Source: Chondrus crispus
Taxonomy: Eukaryota; Rhodophyta; Florideophyceae; Gigartinales; Gigartinaceae
Direction: 5' to 3'
DNA length: 64,000 bases
Assembly (NCBI RefSeq): GCF_000350225.1
Contig: NW_005179257.1
Coordinates: forward strand, 1-64,000
Part shown: positions 31,347 to 42,763 of the stretch, in pieces
Position numbering within the stretch: position 1 is the stretch's first letter
How the letters are laid out: every line of letters begins with the position of its first letter
Notes under the pieces: model-generated
What the model was told of the DNA's origin: nothing
The model's database searches: none
The model's input: only the letters and a program-made list of their open reading frames with translations
Position numbers and translations under genes: made by a program

Positions 31347-32979
31347 CAAACTGCAGTCAGTTGTTCTTGGAAGAGGGCAAAATGTAAACATCCTCGTTCG
31401 TCCTCACTTGTATTTTCCGAGGGTGTATCTAAGACTCACAGGTCAGCCGTCCGCTTTTTCCAAACAGCGGAGCTCAAGGCAAGTTTTAAAGCCACTTCGC
31501 TCTGAGCACCCACGTCAGTCGTTTTCTCGGCGACGTGTGGATGTACGGAACGCTGTACTGCTCACAGGTCGGTCAGACACGCTGTGAAATATCTCACCAA
31601 ACCGTGGTCGTACTGTACAAGCAATGTAGTCAAGAGGAGATCAACAGCCTAGTAATGTTTATCGGGCTTACAATCCCACGGAAACGTCAAAGCCGTGGCA
31701 CAACGGCCGGACCGAACGTAAACCTCGTCGCACTCGCAAGAAAGAATTTAAAAAAAACGTCATTCTGACATTGTCAAAAGCTCAAGTCTCCTTTTAACAG
31801 CGACTACTGTACCACCGGTACCCAAGGGTACTGTACGTAGAGCACCGGAAAACGCAACCGGCCACAACCCCCCGTTGGTTAATTCAGGTCACGTAAGATA
31901 TTTGTGTACCGTTGGTACTGCATTCCTCAACAGCTGCAAACTATTTACTTAAAAGACAATTCAGCTCCCTTGAAATAATTGAATTGATTCTAAAAACGAA
32001 GGCATATTAATTTTTTATTATTTTAGGTAATGATCTCCGCATTCGTTCTCTCGTGTTCCCGGGGGGCGAGGCCTCCACCCCTCATACTCAAAAGTCCTCG
32101 CCTCTCTGGATGTTTCTGGCATCGCAGCCTTTCATTACTCGCAACCACGCCTCTGTCCGTACACAGACTATCTTACGGTGACTTGCGAGAATTGCAAACT
32201 TGCATCCTGGCACGCTTCTCAGACCCCCAGTTCATTCAATCGCATTCGCCAAGGACTTAGGCCAGACTGCCGTCACTTCGAGCCTATTCCCCTGATCAAC
32301 GACCTCCAAATCCCTCAAATTGCTCCCAGTTTTCAAGAAAGTGTGTGCAACTGTTCCTGTCTTTGTGGTGTTTGCTTCTCTAAATGAGTGCGATCATCGC
32401 TTTCCTGACACCACTGCTCTTTGCTTACTGCCTTTTCTTAATCAAAGCTTCCTCGCCCTGTGAATGCCATCCGTCTTGCGAGCCGTTCTCAATCCTATAT
32501 TGCGAATTTCTGCAAATTGAATTGAACGACATACAGCAGCCCAATAAACAATCTAGATTTGCGGATGCAGTATTCCGTTTTTAGGCCTGAAACCTTGCGA
32601 GCGCGCAAGCAGGCACCGCTCTCGAGTCACGACCCTTGCTGCTGACGTCGTACGTTTTGACTTACCTGCTAGCTTCCATCTTCCACATGCACAGCGGAGA
32701 CAGTAGACAAAGCATTGTCGGTCTCCACCGCCCCTCCCCTTCCACCAACTCAAGATCACAGTTTTTGCATTCGTTTCTTTTTGCAGCTCGGGCCCTTGAG
32801 CCTTCGCCTCCACGTATTCAACTATCCTGCATCGAGCGCACTGCCTGGGACCCTCGGCTCTGCCATTATTGTCCTCCCCACAATCAAAACATATCAATCT
32901 CGCAACAGCTTGCACTCTTCCGCAGTCTTCCTCTCTCATACGTCATTGGTACAGGACCATTTGGTGAGTGCGCACGTTC

Positions 32980-33064
32980 TACGTGCTGCGTAGTATGTAG
33001 GCAGTACGTAGGACGCACGCACTGCGTACGTCCTACGTACTGCCTACATATTCTACGGCACGTG
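32980..33064. repeat. Long foldback palindrome
   Basis: Arms 32994-33015 and 33029-33050 are perfect 22-bp complements around a 13-nt loop. Complementarity continues outward with small gaps (ACGTGC..CGTAG against CTACGGCACGT). It looks like a miniature foldback (MITE-like) element or a cruciform. GTACGT is its recurring core. Confidence 0.75.
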
Positions 33065-34728
33065 ACTTCACCAAACCGCAAACTCTTTGGGTTTGGGTCT
33101 ACAGTTACCACCACGCTTGTGTCTCCGCACCGCACGCACATCTAAAAACAACATTATGTCTCTTCCAGTAATGTCTGCTGTCTAATAAAAGCGCGAAGAC
33201 AGCTTCATGCATCTTCCTATCTAAAATGAGCAAATGTCGGAGAATTATGAACACTCTTTTCGGTAATGAAACTACTTCCTATATTGCTTTTCAAGAACAA
33301 CATTCATTCGAGACCATGCATCACTTCCTGTAAAAAGACAGCGCGCATATGAGAGCACATTGTCCATCTCATGACTTTGTGCCAGTCGCAATTTGAACCT
33401 CACTGCGCATTGAACGGACAAGGGGATTGTTTTCCCAGTGAGGACAACTTGAATGTCGATCTCAGAAGGACGCGCTTTTTTTTTTGCTTCGCCTCTCTAA
33501 CGGATGTAAAAATTATTCCCCACTGAACCAAACACCAAAGCAGACCCGGGGTATACACCCGTGGTAGAAGACACCAAACTTGTGTGCATATAGCTTCTTC
33601 GCCAGTGAGACATAGGACGGTCTGTTTTGCACTTTTAAAAGTGGCCTGAAAATAGGAACAGGGAGAGTATACATGCAAGCAAAATGAAACGGAAACAGCC
33701 CGGTCACATCCAAACAGGTACCCCAGAAAGGACGCTTGCTCCGCAGGGTAAGTACAACAATGGATATCTCCCTACTGATGAACAGGCTCCCTAGTCTAGA
33801 CATGCATTCCGGCAATTTCACATACCGTAGTTTCGGAAGTGACAGTCACTCTGTCCAATCATATAGAATACTGCACCACGCTGGATACTACTGTCTAAGA
33901 TGTGTCGTTGAGAACATTCCACCGTGTTCTTGCCAGCAACCCGGCGATCCACCACCAAAAAGCAGTGACTTCAGATATTCCTGAATGCGCTTGGGGACAG
34001 TTAAACCATTATTTTGTGATGATGAATCACGCCAATGCAGCAGAGTATGTAGCCAATGGTACGGTTTTGTCCTGGCAGCCCGAAAATATCAACCGTCTCT
34101 AGCATGCGCTCCTATTTTTCAACAGCATCGGAGCAAGCGAAACCGCCCTCAACGAATGGGCGTCCCTTCCACTTTTGCATGCCTTGCCTCAGTGTACATA
34201 GACAAGGCAGTACAGAGTGACACAACCATATTGCGCAAACGCCGGCACTGCAAGAATGGCCCGCATCCGTATGGCGCTGTCTTTCTAAATGACAATAGTG
34301 CTGCCCGTTCTGCGAGTTCTTCATGCTACTTCGCGCGATATTTCGCAGAGTAGCTTTAGATCATGCAGATGCCAACAGGCACACATACGCCGCACCCAAG
34401 CTCATTGATACGCTTTTTGTTCTGTTTCTCGTTTATGGGCACCGTGCATTGTTGAAAAGCTTCAATTGATCTGTTCCCCGTCCGAATCGCGAATCGTTGA
34501 CATCACAGTTCGTCATCATTTTCGTGCCGTCTCCGTGCCTCTTAGGTCAGCTATTTTTGTTCCGTAGCCTCCGTGGTTGATATTTGTTCTGCTGGTATTG
34601 CTAGATTTTGCACGCATATCAACTCGGTATGAAGGCACATTTCACGGCGACTGCGCATGCATTCTCCATACTTGTACTGTACCTTCTGTTCTTGACCTCA
34701 ACTGTTCCCAAGTCAATGAAATACTTTT

Positions 34729-37700
34729 CTACCAATCAATGTCGTTAGTATCATTTCCACCAAAGAGGCTTTGATTCCCAAACAACGGCGCAAATTTCTG
34801 ATTGTTCTCTAGCTCGTACCACGCCAGGGTTTCGCGGATTTTCTTGGTATGGGGCCCATGAGGATATGTGATCCCGATTGCTCCATTCTCTCGAAAATTG
34901 TTGGGTATATCGTTTTCAGCATCTTCCTCGTAGAAAAGAAGTGACAGATAAGTGATTGTGACGGGCACTTGTCGATTATCGCAAAACTGATGGAAGATGC
35001 GATTGAGCTGCGCATGAAATCCCTTCAATAGTTCTATCTGCGATTGCTTTGTAATTAACGGTCATGCGCTAAGATGAAAAGCTAGTGTCCCTCAGCACTT
35101 TGGCAACAGAAAAATATGCGTCCGTGACAATAAAACAACATAAAAACGAAAACCTTTCGCACTGAGATGAAAAATATGCCATTGAGAATATCTTAGTTCA
35201 AGCAACAGAGCGAAGTGTAATAAATACAGCTCACAAATACGGACGAGGGAGCGAAATAAGACGGAGCTAGGGCCAATATACATTATTGTTGAACGGGCCA
35301 AAGTCTTCCTTGGTAGTTGGGACGTATGCAACTGTCGGGTAGTTTAGACCATCCAAAACAAGTCGAAATTTGAGGGTTGGGGAGTTACTTAGAAAACCTG
35401 TAGAAAAACATGGAACAGCAAGCCGCAAACAAAGAAATCCATTAATATACGTATGGAGAGAAAGTCTCACTGGTGATGGACAGGAAAAAGAATCGCACAT
35501 GGACTTCGATTCAATGATAGACGCCTGGAGGCCATTTGCAAACTGTGGACTGCCAGAGAACCGAGAAACTGTAGTGCAGTATGGCATGCTTTAGAGAACA
35601 GTCTTTCACAACAGTCGTTGTGTACTGTGCAAATATCAAGTGATAGTTCCCAGAGTGCGCTGCAAGTCCATCAGTAGAAGCGCTTTATCGCCGAACGATT
35701 ATTCAGAAACGGGCAGTTTTGTTGAAGAGGCCGTAAGGGACAACCTCTGTTACTCCCTAACTCTCAATCCAGACTAACGAAATCATACTTCCTTATTGCA
35801 GGCTCGCATATTCATCGATGTGTCAAATTTGTGAAGCCATAGGGAAGTACTAAATTTACTGGTTCCCTTTATTGTATAGAGAGAATCATATTCCTTTTCT
35901 AGTCTGCCGATCAAAGCCGCTTCCCTTTTCAAGTCTTTTCAAGTCTGTGAATGTGATTCTCTATGTTCGGCACGCGTTTAGTTTTTTGGGAATTGATCTT
36001 TTGTGGCCCTTGCAGCTTGGCTCCCTAGACTCCTGAAAGAGTTGCGCGGCTCTTGGGAAGTTATTTTGCAAAATGGAATTTAAAAGACTCTGAAAAACGC
36101 CGCAAATGCATCACTGTTTTCTTGCTCTTTGGAGAATAACTTCCAACACTTGGTGCCATGTCAGTGTTTTAATGTTCCTTTGCTGTCTTCGTGTATGTTT
36201 CCTGGTATCCGAAGAGGATAACACATACAATTCGTTATGTCAGGGTCTCGACGTCCGCCTGACCAGCCTAGTGAGATTTGATGTAGATTTCGCTGGCTCC
36301 CCCATTGGAATCCATGAATTCTAATCCGACAGCGAACGACAGAAACGACATGCGATTTATACAGTGCTGTTTAGTAAGGGTACGTACGGGCTTCATGCAT
36401 ACTGACATGTTTTGTTCCGCGCGTCAACTTAGGACAGCGCAAAATCCTAGAATCAAGTTTATTTCCAATTGCGAGACAGGTGAATGCAGAACTTATGCTT
36501 GGATGAAGTTTGTTGCGTGAGAGGTGATATAGTGATATTTACAAGCGCGGAAGACATTTGAGCCCGCATGTTGATTCTGAACCGGACTTCCACGTATGCT
36601 TTCTTCACCTTGATTTTTTCCAGCAGAAGTGCAAAGCACGAATCTTCAGCAGAAAACGATTTCAAGTAGACAACCGTGCAATAGGTGAAGAAAAAGAAAG
36701 GTTTGGATGGTTCTGGTGGAGATGATAGTGATTTCTTGGTGCAGTCGTTATCCTTAGACTCAAATTCAGTAAATGTATGCACACGCCTTACCATCGTACT
36801 TTTCTTTCAGAGATATTGATCTCTGTCGCATTTGCCGAGCACTTCGGGCATATTTCTGTGTTGCCGGGACGATGCTGTGGAAAGACAGCATTGTGAGGGG
36901 CCGCGTTGCGTACTATGTAGTTCCTTTCGGATCAGCAACGTAGGGCCACACATAGAAGTAGGAACTGTACGAAGCTGAGGAAAGAAGGCATAACGCCTAC
37001 CAAATCTAATCGATTGTAGAATGACGGTCTCGCTTTTCATTGCAAATGCCACCTGCTGCATGGCCTACGTTGGCGATGATGCTTTACACAACTTCATAGA
37101 GGCCTCTTGTTTACAACAATTCATATTTGTTCACATCTTGTTAGTCGAAAACCCTTATGTTCTCAGCGAAGAAGAGTCCCAATGTGAGCTGTGGGCAAAG
37201 CGACATTCGTTCAAGCTGTCAAAAGTGGCGAACGATGATCCTCCTTCTTCCCTCAGGATAATTTTACGACGTCATCAGTCTCTCCCGAGGGACAAGACGC
37301 CATCGGATTTTGGACCGAAAAACGTCTTGAAGAAAACACCTTCCTGTTGGAACCAGAAAAAATTACACGCTTTTCGTTTTCCTCTGATAGCGATTACTCC
37401 ATTTCTCGCTGTGAAAGTTCTTGGTATTGATAGAAATTTCTTGTTCCGTGGAGCTTCATTACCCTTCTCGGCAGATTTCTTCGCCGAGGTACATCTTCCC
37501 TTTTTCACAGCCAAGATGACCAGAATAATAACGTTGTTTGCGGTTGATACCCTTAGATGAACCCATTGAAAATGGTCTTCGTCAGTACTCAAAACAAGAA
37601 ATCCTATTCCGCGACAATCGGACATGCACATTGATTTCAAAGTATCACATTTTCTATGTGATTTTTTAAGAACTGCTTGCTTGATAGTGTCAAGTAATTT

Positions 37701-38760
37701 GTCTTCGTCGCATTTTTGCAAATTACACGTTGTTTTTCAGTACGGAAGAACAACGAATCTAGAAACAGGAAAGGAGCATTCCTGTTTCTAGATTTGTTGT
37801 GAGCATTCTCCTCTGACGGAGTTCTTTCTCCCGAATCCAGGTTTGAACTCTGCTCTGTAACAAGGATACAATTTAAAAAAACTGGTCCATTTACACCTCT
37901 GTGTGGTACAGCAGTTATATGGACTTTTACGTTAAGGCATGTCTTTTTCTCACTGATCTTCCAAACACAATGATATGGAATGATATAGATTGGTTCTGGC
38001 ATTATATGAATTTCCCGTCACGAGCACTTCGTTTTGACATTGTATGCATACAAGCAGGCTAAGGTGAGATTTGAATACGTGTATCCGAGTGGTACAGCTA
38101 ACCTGAATTGTTCAAATACCGTGTTTGAAAAAGAAAGAAAAAAACTCATTGCATGAGAAGGAGGTGCGTGTCGATATTGCTTAGTTGTGTGCATACTATA
38201 ATGAAATGTTCTTGCATCCATTGCAAAGAATATATCTGGTGGCAAAATGCCGCCAACAACCGTTCCATGTTCGCACCCAAACCATCTGATGAATTCTTTG
38301 GACCAAACGGTCTGTGAATACCGCAGTGATAATATTCCGGGACAATTCTGTTTAGCTTGACAGGGGAGGGTTCTGTGCTGTTTTGGTGTGTGGTAGGCGC
38401 GTATCGGATACCGATGTCGGAATGCTGTGTTCCAAGTACAGAGTATGAGAGTTCCATCGATACAGCAGTTGCATGTAACGTCACACGTTGGCTGACTTGG
38501 AAAGAGAGGTCTCCATAACTTGCGACAGAGGGTCGGCAGCGATGCGATATGTTGTCGATGAGTTGCTGAAGTAGCGGCGCAAGCCGTGGTCTATAAGCTG
38601 GTGGCTGCAACCATGACAGCGGTAAAGGCAGCAGGTTATCTTGGCAGAACGAGTAGTGCTGAAAAGTACATTTTTTTATAGAGCTCAAGGCACTGTGGAA
38701 CGAATTGCGCCTGACGCTGCGCAACTGTGCTGTAGAATCTTGTAGTCTTGCCACGCACTA
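34729..38760 (-). other. Unassigned coding-like tract with splice-like signals
   Basis: A series of minus-strand open segments reads more like protein than its surroundings: about 38680-38190, 38002-37637, 37721-37275, 36869-36459, 35397-35267 and 35037-34729. Examples are VNGPVFLNCILVTEQ, LKFRLVLDGLNYPTVAYVPT and GFHAQLNRIFHQF. Several boundaries resemble splice sites: TTTTTCTACAG before 35397, CGCAG before 35037, TTTCCACAG before the 36869 segment and ATG-GTAAGG near 36791. I could not find one consistent set of junctions, and I recognise no family. It is either a multi-intron gene, unusual for this genome, or a decaying one. If it is a gene, 34729 is its 3' end. Confidence 0.35.
37750..37800. 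repeat. 22-bp arm hairpin
   Basis: Arms 37750-37771 and 37779-37800 are complementary except at one position, with a 7-nt loop. It lies inside an open segment of the unassigned minus-strand tract, so a transcript there would fold strongly. Confidence 0.8.
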
Positions 38761-41700
38761 CTGCACTTACCGAGACTGATCTTTGACCTGGAGTTCTAAA
38801 CTGTGCAGCCATCAACTAAGCACCGCTCCGAAAGTATACATGAATGCGTGCACTGATGCACTGCTATGATCTTTCTGCCTTGTTACCCTATATTCGTCGT
38901 AATATGTACAGTACCGTACTTCAGTTCTTTCTTTTGCCTTGTGCTGCTGACGTCGCATGCAAACGTACTTCGCAATCCTTCAAACTCAGATAGGTTGACA
39001 CGTCTGTATCGCTCTATGCTTCAGGACGAAGACCAATCGCACAATACAAGAGAAAAGTGACACAAAATATCAAGCCAGAAATGCAAGTCAAACAGTTGCA
39101 CACGTCCGCAGAATGCAACAGTACTTCGACACATAGCAGTGAAACTGCTTCAGACATACAACATTATCCTTGGAGAACAACAAACCTCGTTCCACCCCGA
39201 GTTGTTCGCACCAGTTGCAACACTTTCAGTGCTGCGAATAGTGCTGTGCAGCAAAAACGCAGAAGCAAATCAAACGACAATCAAGATTATATCAAGATGT
39301 TTCCCTGTACAGAGTCCGCAGGAAAGTTGGGGGTTGTGTATTAAGGCATGTGAGCAGAGACGATACGGAGGACAAGCATGCGGCGCGTACTACCATACAC
39401 GGAGACCTTGCAAACGTTTCTCCATGGGACACAGTGGCGCCAGCCGTTGGAGAGTAGGAAACATGGACGACGAAATTGAAGCGACGAAACATGGGAAAGT
39501 AACAAGGGAAGCAAGGTTTCTATTTTGACAGACGGAGTGGTGGGTATGCTACGTCAGGCACTGGCGGAAGTGGGGAAATGCAGACAATGTCGGGTATGAA
39601 GTTGACAGCTGGGATTTGCGCACTGACAGAAAGGTGGCTGTGAACAATACACGCAGTTGGGCAGGTACACAACGCGGCATAATCGTCTCCATGCACATGT
39701 TGTTTTTGGAAGAAGGGAAGTGTATGAAGGATGATAGTGCAAAGAGGTGCACGTGAGTGTGGAATGTGGTTTGTGAGGAAAGAGAGAGGGCTATTATAGG
39801 ATCTGCAAGATTTGGCAAGAATGGAATTGTACAGTAGAGGCCGTGCACTGCCTGCCTGCACTGCAAACGATAACTAAGAGAAACCAAGTAACAAGCGATG
39901 CGTTGTCGTGTTGAGAAAGGTTGCGGGGGTCGAGGGTTGGGCTAGGTATGGAACGCTTTACACTCGTACCTAGCTTCATTGATTTTATTGATTTTGAGGA
40001 GAATCTCAAATGGATCGAGATGGACTTCAATGTAATTAAGAGAGCCGACGAGGAGGACCGAGGATGTGAGAGGAGAACTGTGTGGCAGATGGGATCGAGG
40101 GAGAGAACGAGTGTTAATATATTATTGATAAGGGTAGCAACTGGCGCACGTTGCGTCCACGGCGGATGCGTCATGGCATGAAGGATGAATGGTAAATGAT
40201 TGTATTGGACTGTGCGATAATTTAAGAAATAGTATCGTGGACCAGACTATGCCAGCTGTAATGATGGCTGGCGATCAAAAACTGAATTCTTAGGTCAAGT
40301 TTAAAATAATGGTTTCTATCTAAAGAGCCAGGCACCCCGTTCTAGGTGCCGAGGCCTCACGAGGGTCTATGTAAGGCGAGAGAAGCAGTGAATTAGCATG
40401 CTAGCACGAGAAAGGAGCAGCGACGCTCCCTGCTACAGTACCAGAGAACAGACGGAGGGGTACATGCGAAGATGGCGGAGTGCATGGTGTGAGATAATGT
40501 AATGGTGCGCTACGCTGATTAAAACATACGCCCAGTTTACTGTACTTCTATATTGCAAAGCACTCTTTTGTCACGCATTGGACGGTTGAAGCTCGTACAG
40601 TGGTCAGGCGGATTATCGTAACCAACATAACAAGAGGTTGCAACAAAGTGATGACATCGTAATACGTTCGTGAAAACACCAGTATCACGATGTTTGCGTA
40701 GCAGAATAGAATAAGAAGTCCAACAGTTTGGGATAGATCTAGGTGGCAATAACTACTGCAGAAAACTACTGTTGACGCTGAGGAAACAATAGTTGCAACA
40801 AATGTCGTGCAAGTTGCAGTTGGAGGTGGCTCTGCCGTCGAGGAGGAAAGTAAACCAACATTGGTGCCAGCTGAGGGTGTAGAAGAATAGTTTCACTGAT
40901 GAGATTGCGTGGAAACATGTAAGAAAATGCAATGAAAGCAACGTGTAGATGCTGAATGCAAACGAGAAAAAAGCGTCTACGGCGAGAACGCACCAGCGCT
41001 GGGGGCGGGAAAAAAAAATAAAACGCAGAACGAAGGGTTGGCTGCCACGAAGGCGCAGCACCCCCGTGGGGGGAGGGTACGGCTTTGGGGCGTTCAAATC
41101 AGAACGAGACTGGATTATTGGGTTAGTGAGAGGGAGTGACTTCAGACGCACTGGTTTGAGGGTTTCGGGTTAGGGAGGAATTCGGGCAAGGACGATGTAG
41201 TGGGGGGCATGACTGTGCTGCCGTTTCGTGTATGGGTCGAGCGGGTGATGACAAATTGACTCCATGAGGCAGTACTCGCATGAACACAGACAGGATGGGG
41301 CGATGGCAGTTGGGAGGTTGGTGATGGGCATGGCGACGGGTAGTAGGAAGGGAATTGACTGACATGTACAGTACGGGGGCAGTACACGTACGTTGTAGCT
41401 GTCGACGCAATTCAAGAGGATGAGTGATCAAAGTATAAAAAGGGTAAAATCTATGAGCGAGTGTAAATATGTTCTGGAGATGGCGAATAAATTCAAAACC
41501 AAGAAAAAGACAGGTCGTTGCGTACTTGTGGACGGCGCGGTGGACATTTAAACACCTCTATCATACACACAAAAAGGAACTCGGCGCATCGACAGCAACA
41601 CGGCGCATCCCCGTGATTTCTCCTTGAATTCGCCTTCCCAAAAATTTATTCACCATTCTATCTCATTTTCAACTCCACATTCAAAAATATGACTTCCATG

Positions 41701-41780
41701 GTGGTGACAGTGATATGGCCACCCTTACCCACCGGTTGCTTCACTTCTCTCGCTCTGCGTTGCTTTCTTACTTAAACCCC

Positions 41781-41814
<34 letters not shown>

Positions 41815-41896
41815 TACCCTCCCCTCCTCCTTCCACTACCATCACTCTATTCGTGTCAATCGATCACGCATCCCTGCACAGCACCACTTCTTCACC
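38761..41896. other. Gene-poor region before the zinc-finger gene
   Basis: No convincing gene. It contains GTACAGTAC at 38906-38914 and 41366-41374 and ends in a very long poly-C tract that belongs to the promoter or leader of the C2H2 gene. Confidence 0.5.
41782..41814. repeat. 33-C homopolymer
   Basis: An uninterrupted run of 33 C, 83 bp before the zinc-finger start codon. It is comparable to the shorter 18-C run before chlorophyll synthase. The length may be partly a sequencing estimate. Confidence 0.85.
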
Positions 41897-42763
41897 ATGG
41901 CCTCTCTCATCACACCACCTTCTCATTCTTCTGCTCGATTTTCACCAAAGCGCACCATTGTCTCCCTCTCACCTCCACTCACCCCGACCGCGAAGCGTCC
42001 GCGCACCTTCTGGGACACCGTGCTCGCAGACTCTTCCCCAACTTCCTCGCTCAACACTTCATCCCTATCAGACGCTGTGCCGCATCGCCATCCTCCTGTG
42101 CCCCAAACTCCGTCCTATGACGCCGCATCTCATGTTCGAGATCTTCCTGCTGTCGTTAGTTCCCCCATCTCTAACTTTACCGACTCATCCTCGGCTCACC
42201 CTCGCTTATCCCCTCCGTATGTGAGCCCAGTTCACTCCGCCATCAAGCCCATTCCACTGGCTGTCTCTTCCGCTATTCGGAAGACGCAGCAACATTCATC
42301 CATGATGTCTCCTGCACGCCCACACACTTGCTCGGCCTGCGGTTCCTCGTTTGCGCGCAGCAGTCATTTACGTCTACACATTCGCACCATTCACGAGAAG
42401 TTGAAGCCCTTTCAATGCGAGCAATGCCCCGCTGCGTTCGGACATGTCAGCTCCAAATATCGACACTTCAGAACTGTGCATTTGAAAAGAAGGGATTTTG
42501 CTTGTGACCGTTGTGGACAGACGTTTGCTGAAAGAGCAGCAGTTCTCAAGCATTGCCGGACCGTGCATGAGGGATCAAGACCATATCCCTGCCCGACCTG
42601 TGGTTTTCGCTTTCACTTCAAATTGCATTTATCGCAGCATATTTCTACTGTTCATGAGAAGCAGAGGCCGCATCGTTGCACGATTTGTAATGCCTGCTTT
42701 GGGCAGAGGTCGAGCTTGAATAGACATTCAAGACAAATTCATGGGATTTCGACGAAAAAGTAA
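41897..42763 (+). CDS. C2H2 zinc-finger protein with five fingers
   Basis: A 288-residue probable nucleic-acid-binding protein. Residues 1-140 are Ser/Pro/Thr-rich and disordered. Five C2H2 fingers follow (about 145-283), each C-x2-C-x12-H-x4-H: CSACGSSFARSSHLRLHIRTIH, CEQCPAAFGHVSSKYRHFRTVH, CDRC..., CPTC... and CTIC.... They are joined by seven-residue HEK/HEG-x-RP-like linkers, so they should bind DNA as one array. The last finger ends five residues before the C-terminus. The start is in TTCACCATGG. It is probably a transcription factor; its target is unknown. Confidence 0.9.
   Translation: MASLITPPSHSSARFSPKRTIVSLSPPLTPTAKRPRTFWDTVLADSSPTSSLNTSSLSDAVPHRHPPVPQTPSYDAASHVRDLPAVVSSPISNFTDSSSAHPRLSPPYVSPVHSAIKPIPLAVSSAIRKTQQHSSMMSPARPHTCSACGSSFARSSHLRLHIRTIHEKLKPFQCEQCPAAFGHVSSKYRHFRTVHLKRRDFACDRCGQTFAERAAVLKHCRTVHEGSRPYPCPTCGFRFHFKLHLSQHISTVHEKQRPHRCTICNACFGQRSSLNRHSRQIHGISTKK

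Larger units (their letters stand above)
28409..34728. other. Gene-poor region, 6.3 kb
   Basis: No frame here has a recognisable domain or a convincing start. It contains imperfect 55-bp direct repeats (28905-29006), GC hairpins (29745-30020), a 4-copy 15-bp repeat (31285-31346), a long foldback (32980-33064) and several GTACTGTAC motifs (30077, 31610, 31828, 34674). It may hold decayed mobile elements or unannotated RNAs. Confidence 0.5.

Noticed and set aside
37021-37560. 179-codon plus-strand open frame
   Set aside because: Antisense to minus-strand segments that look more protein-like. Composition is irregular and no family is recognised.
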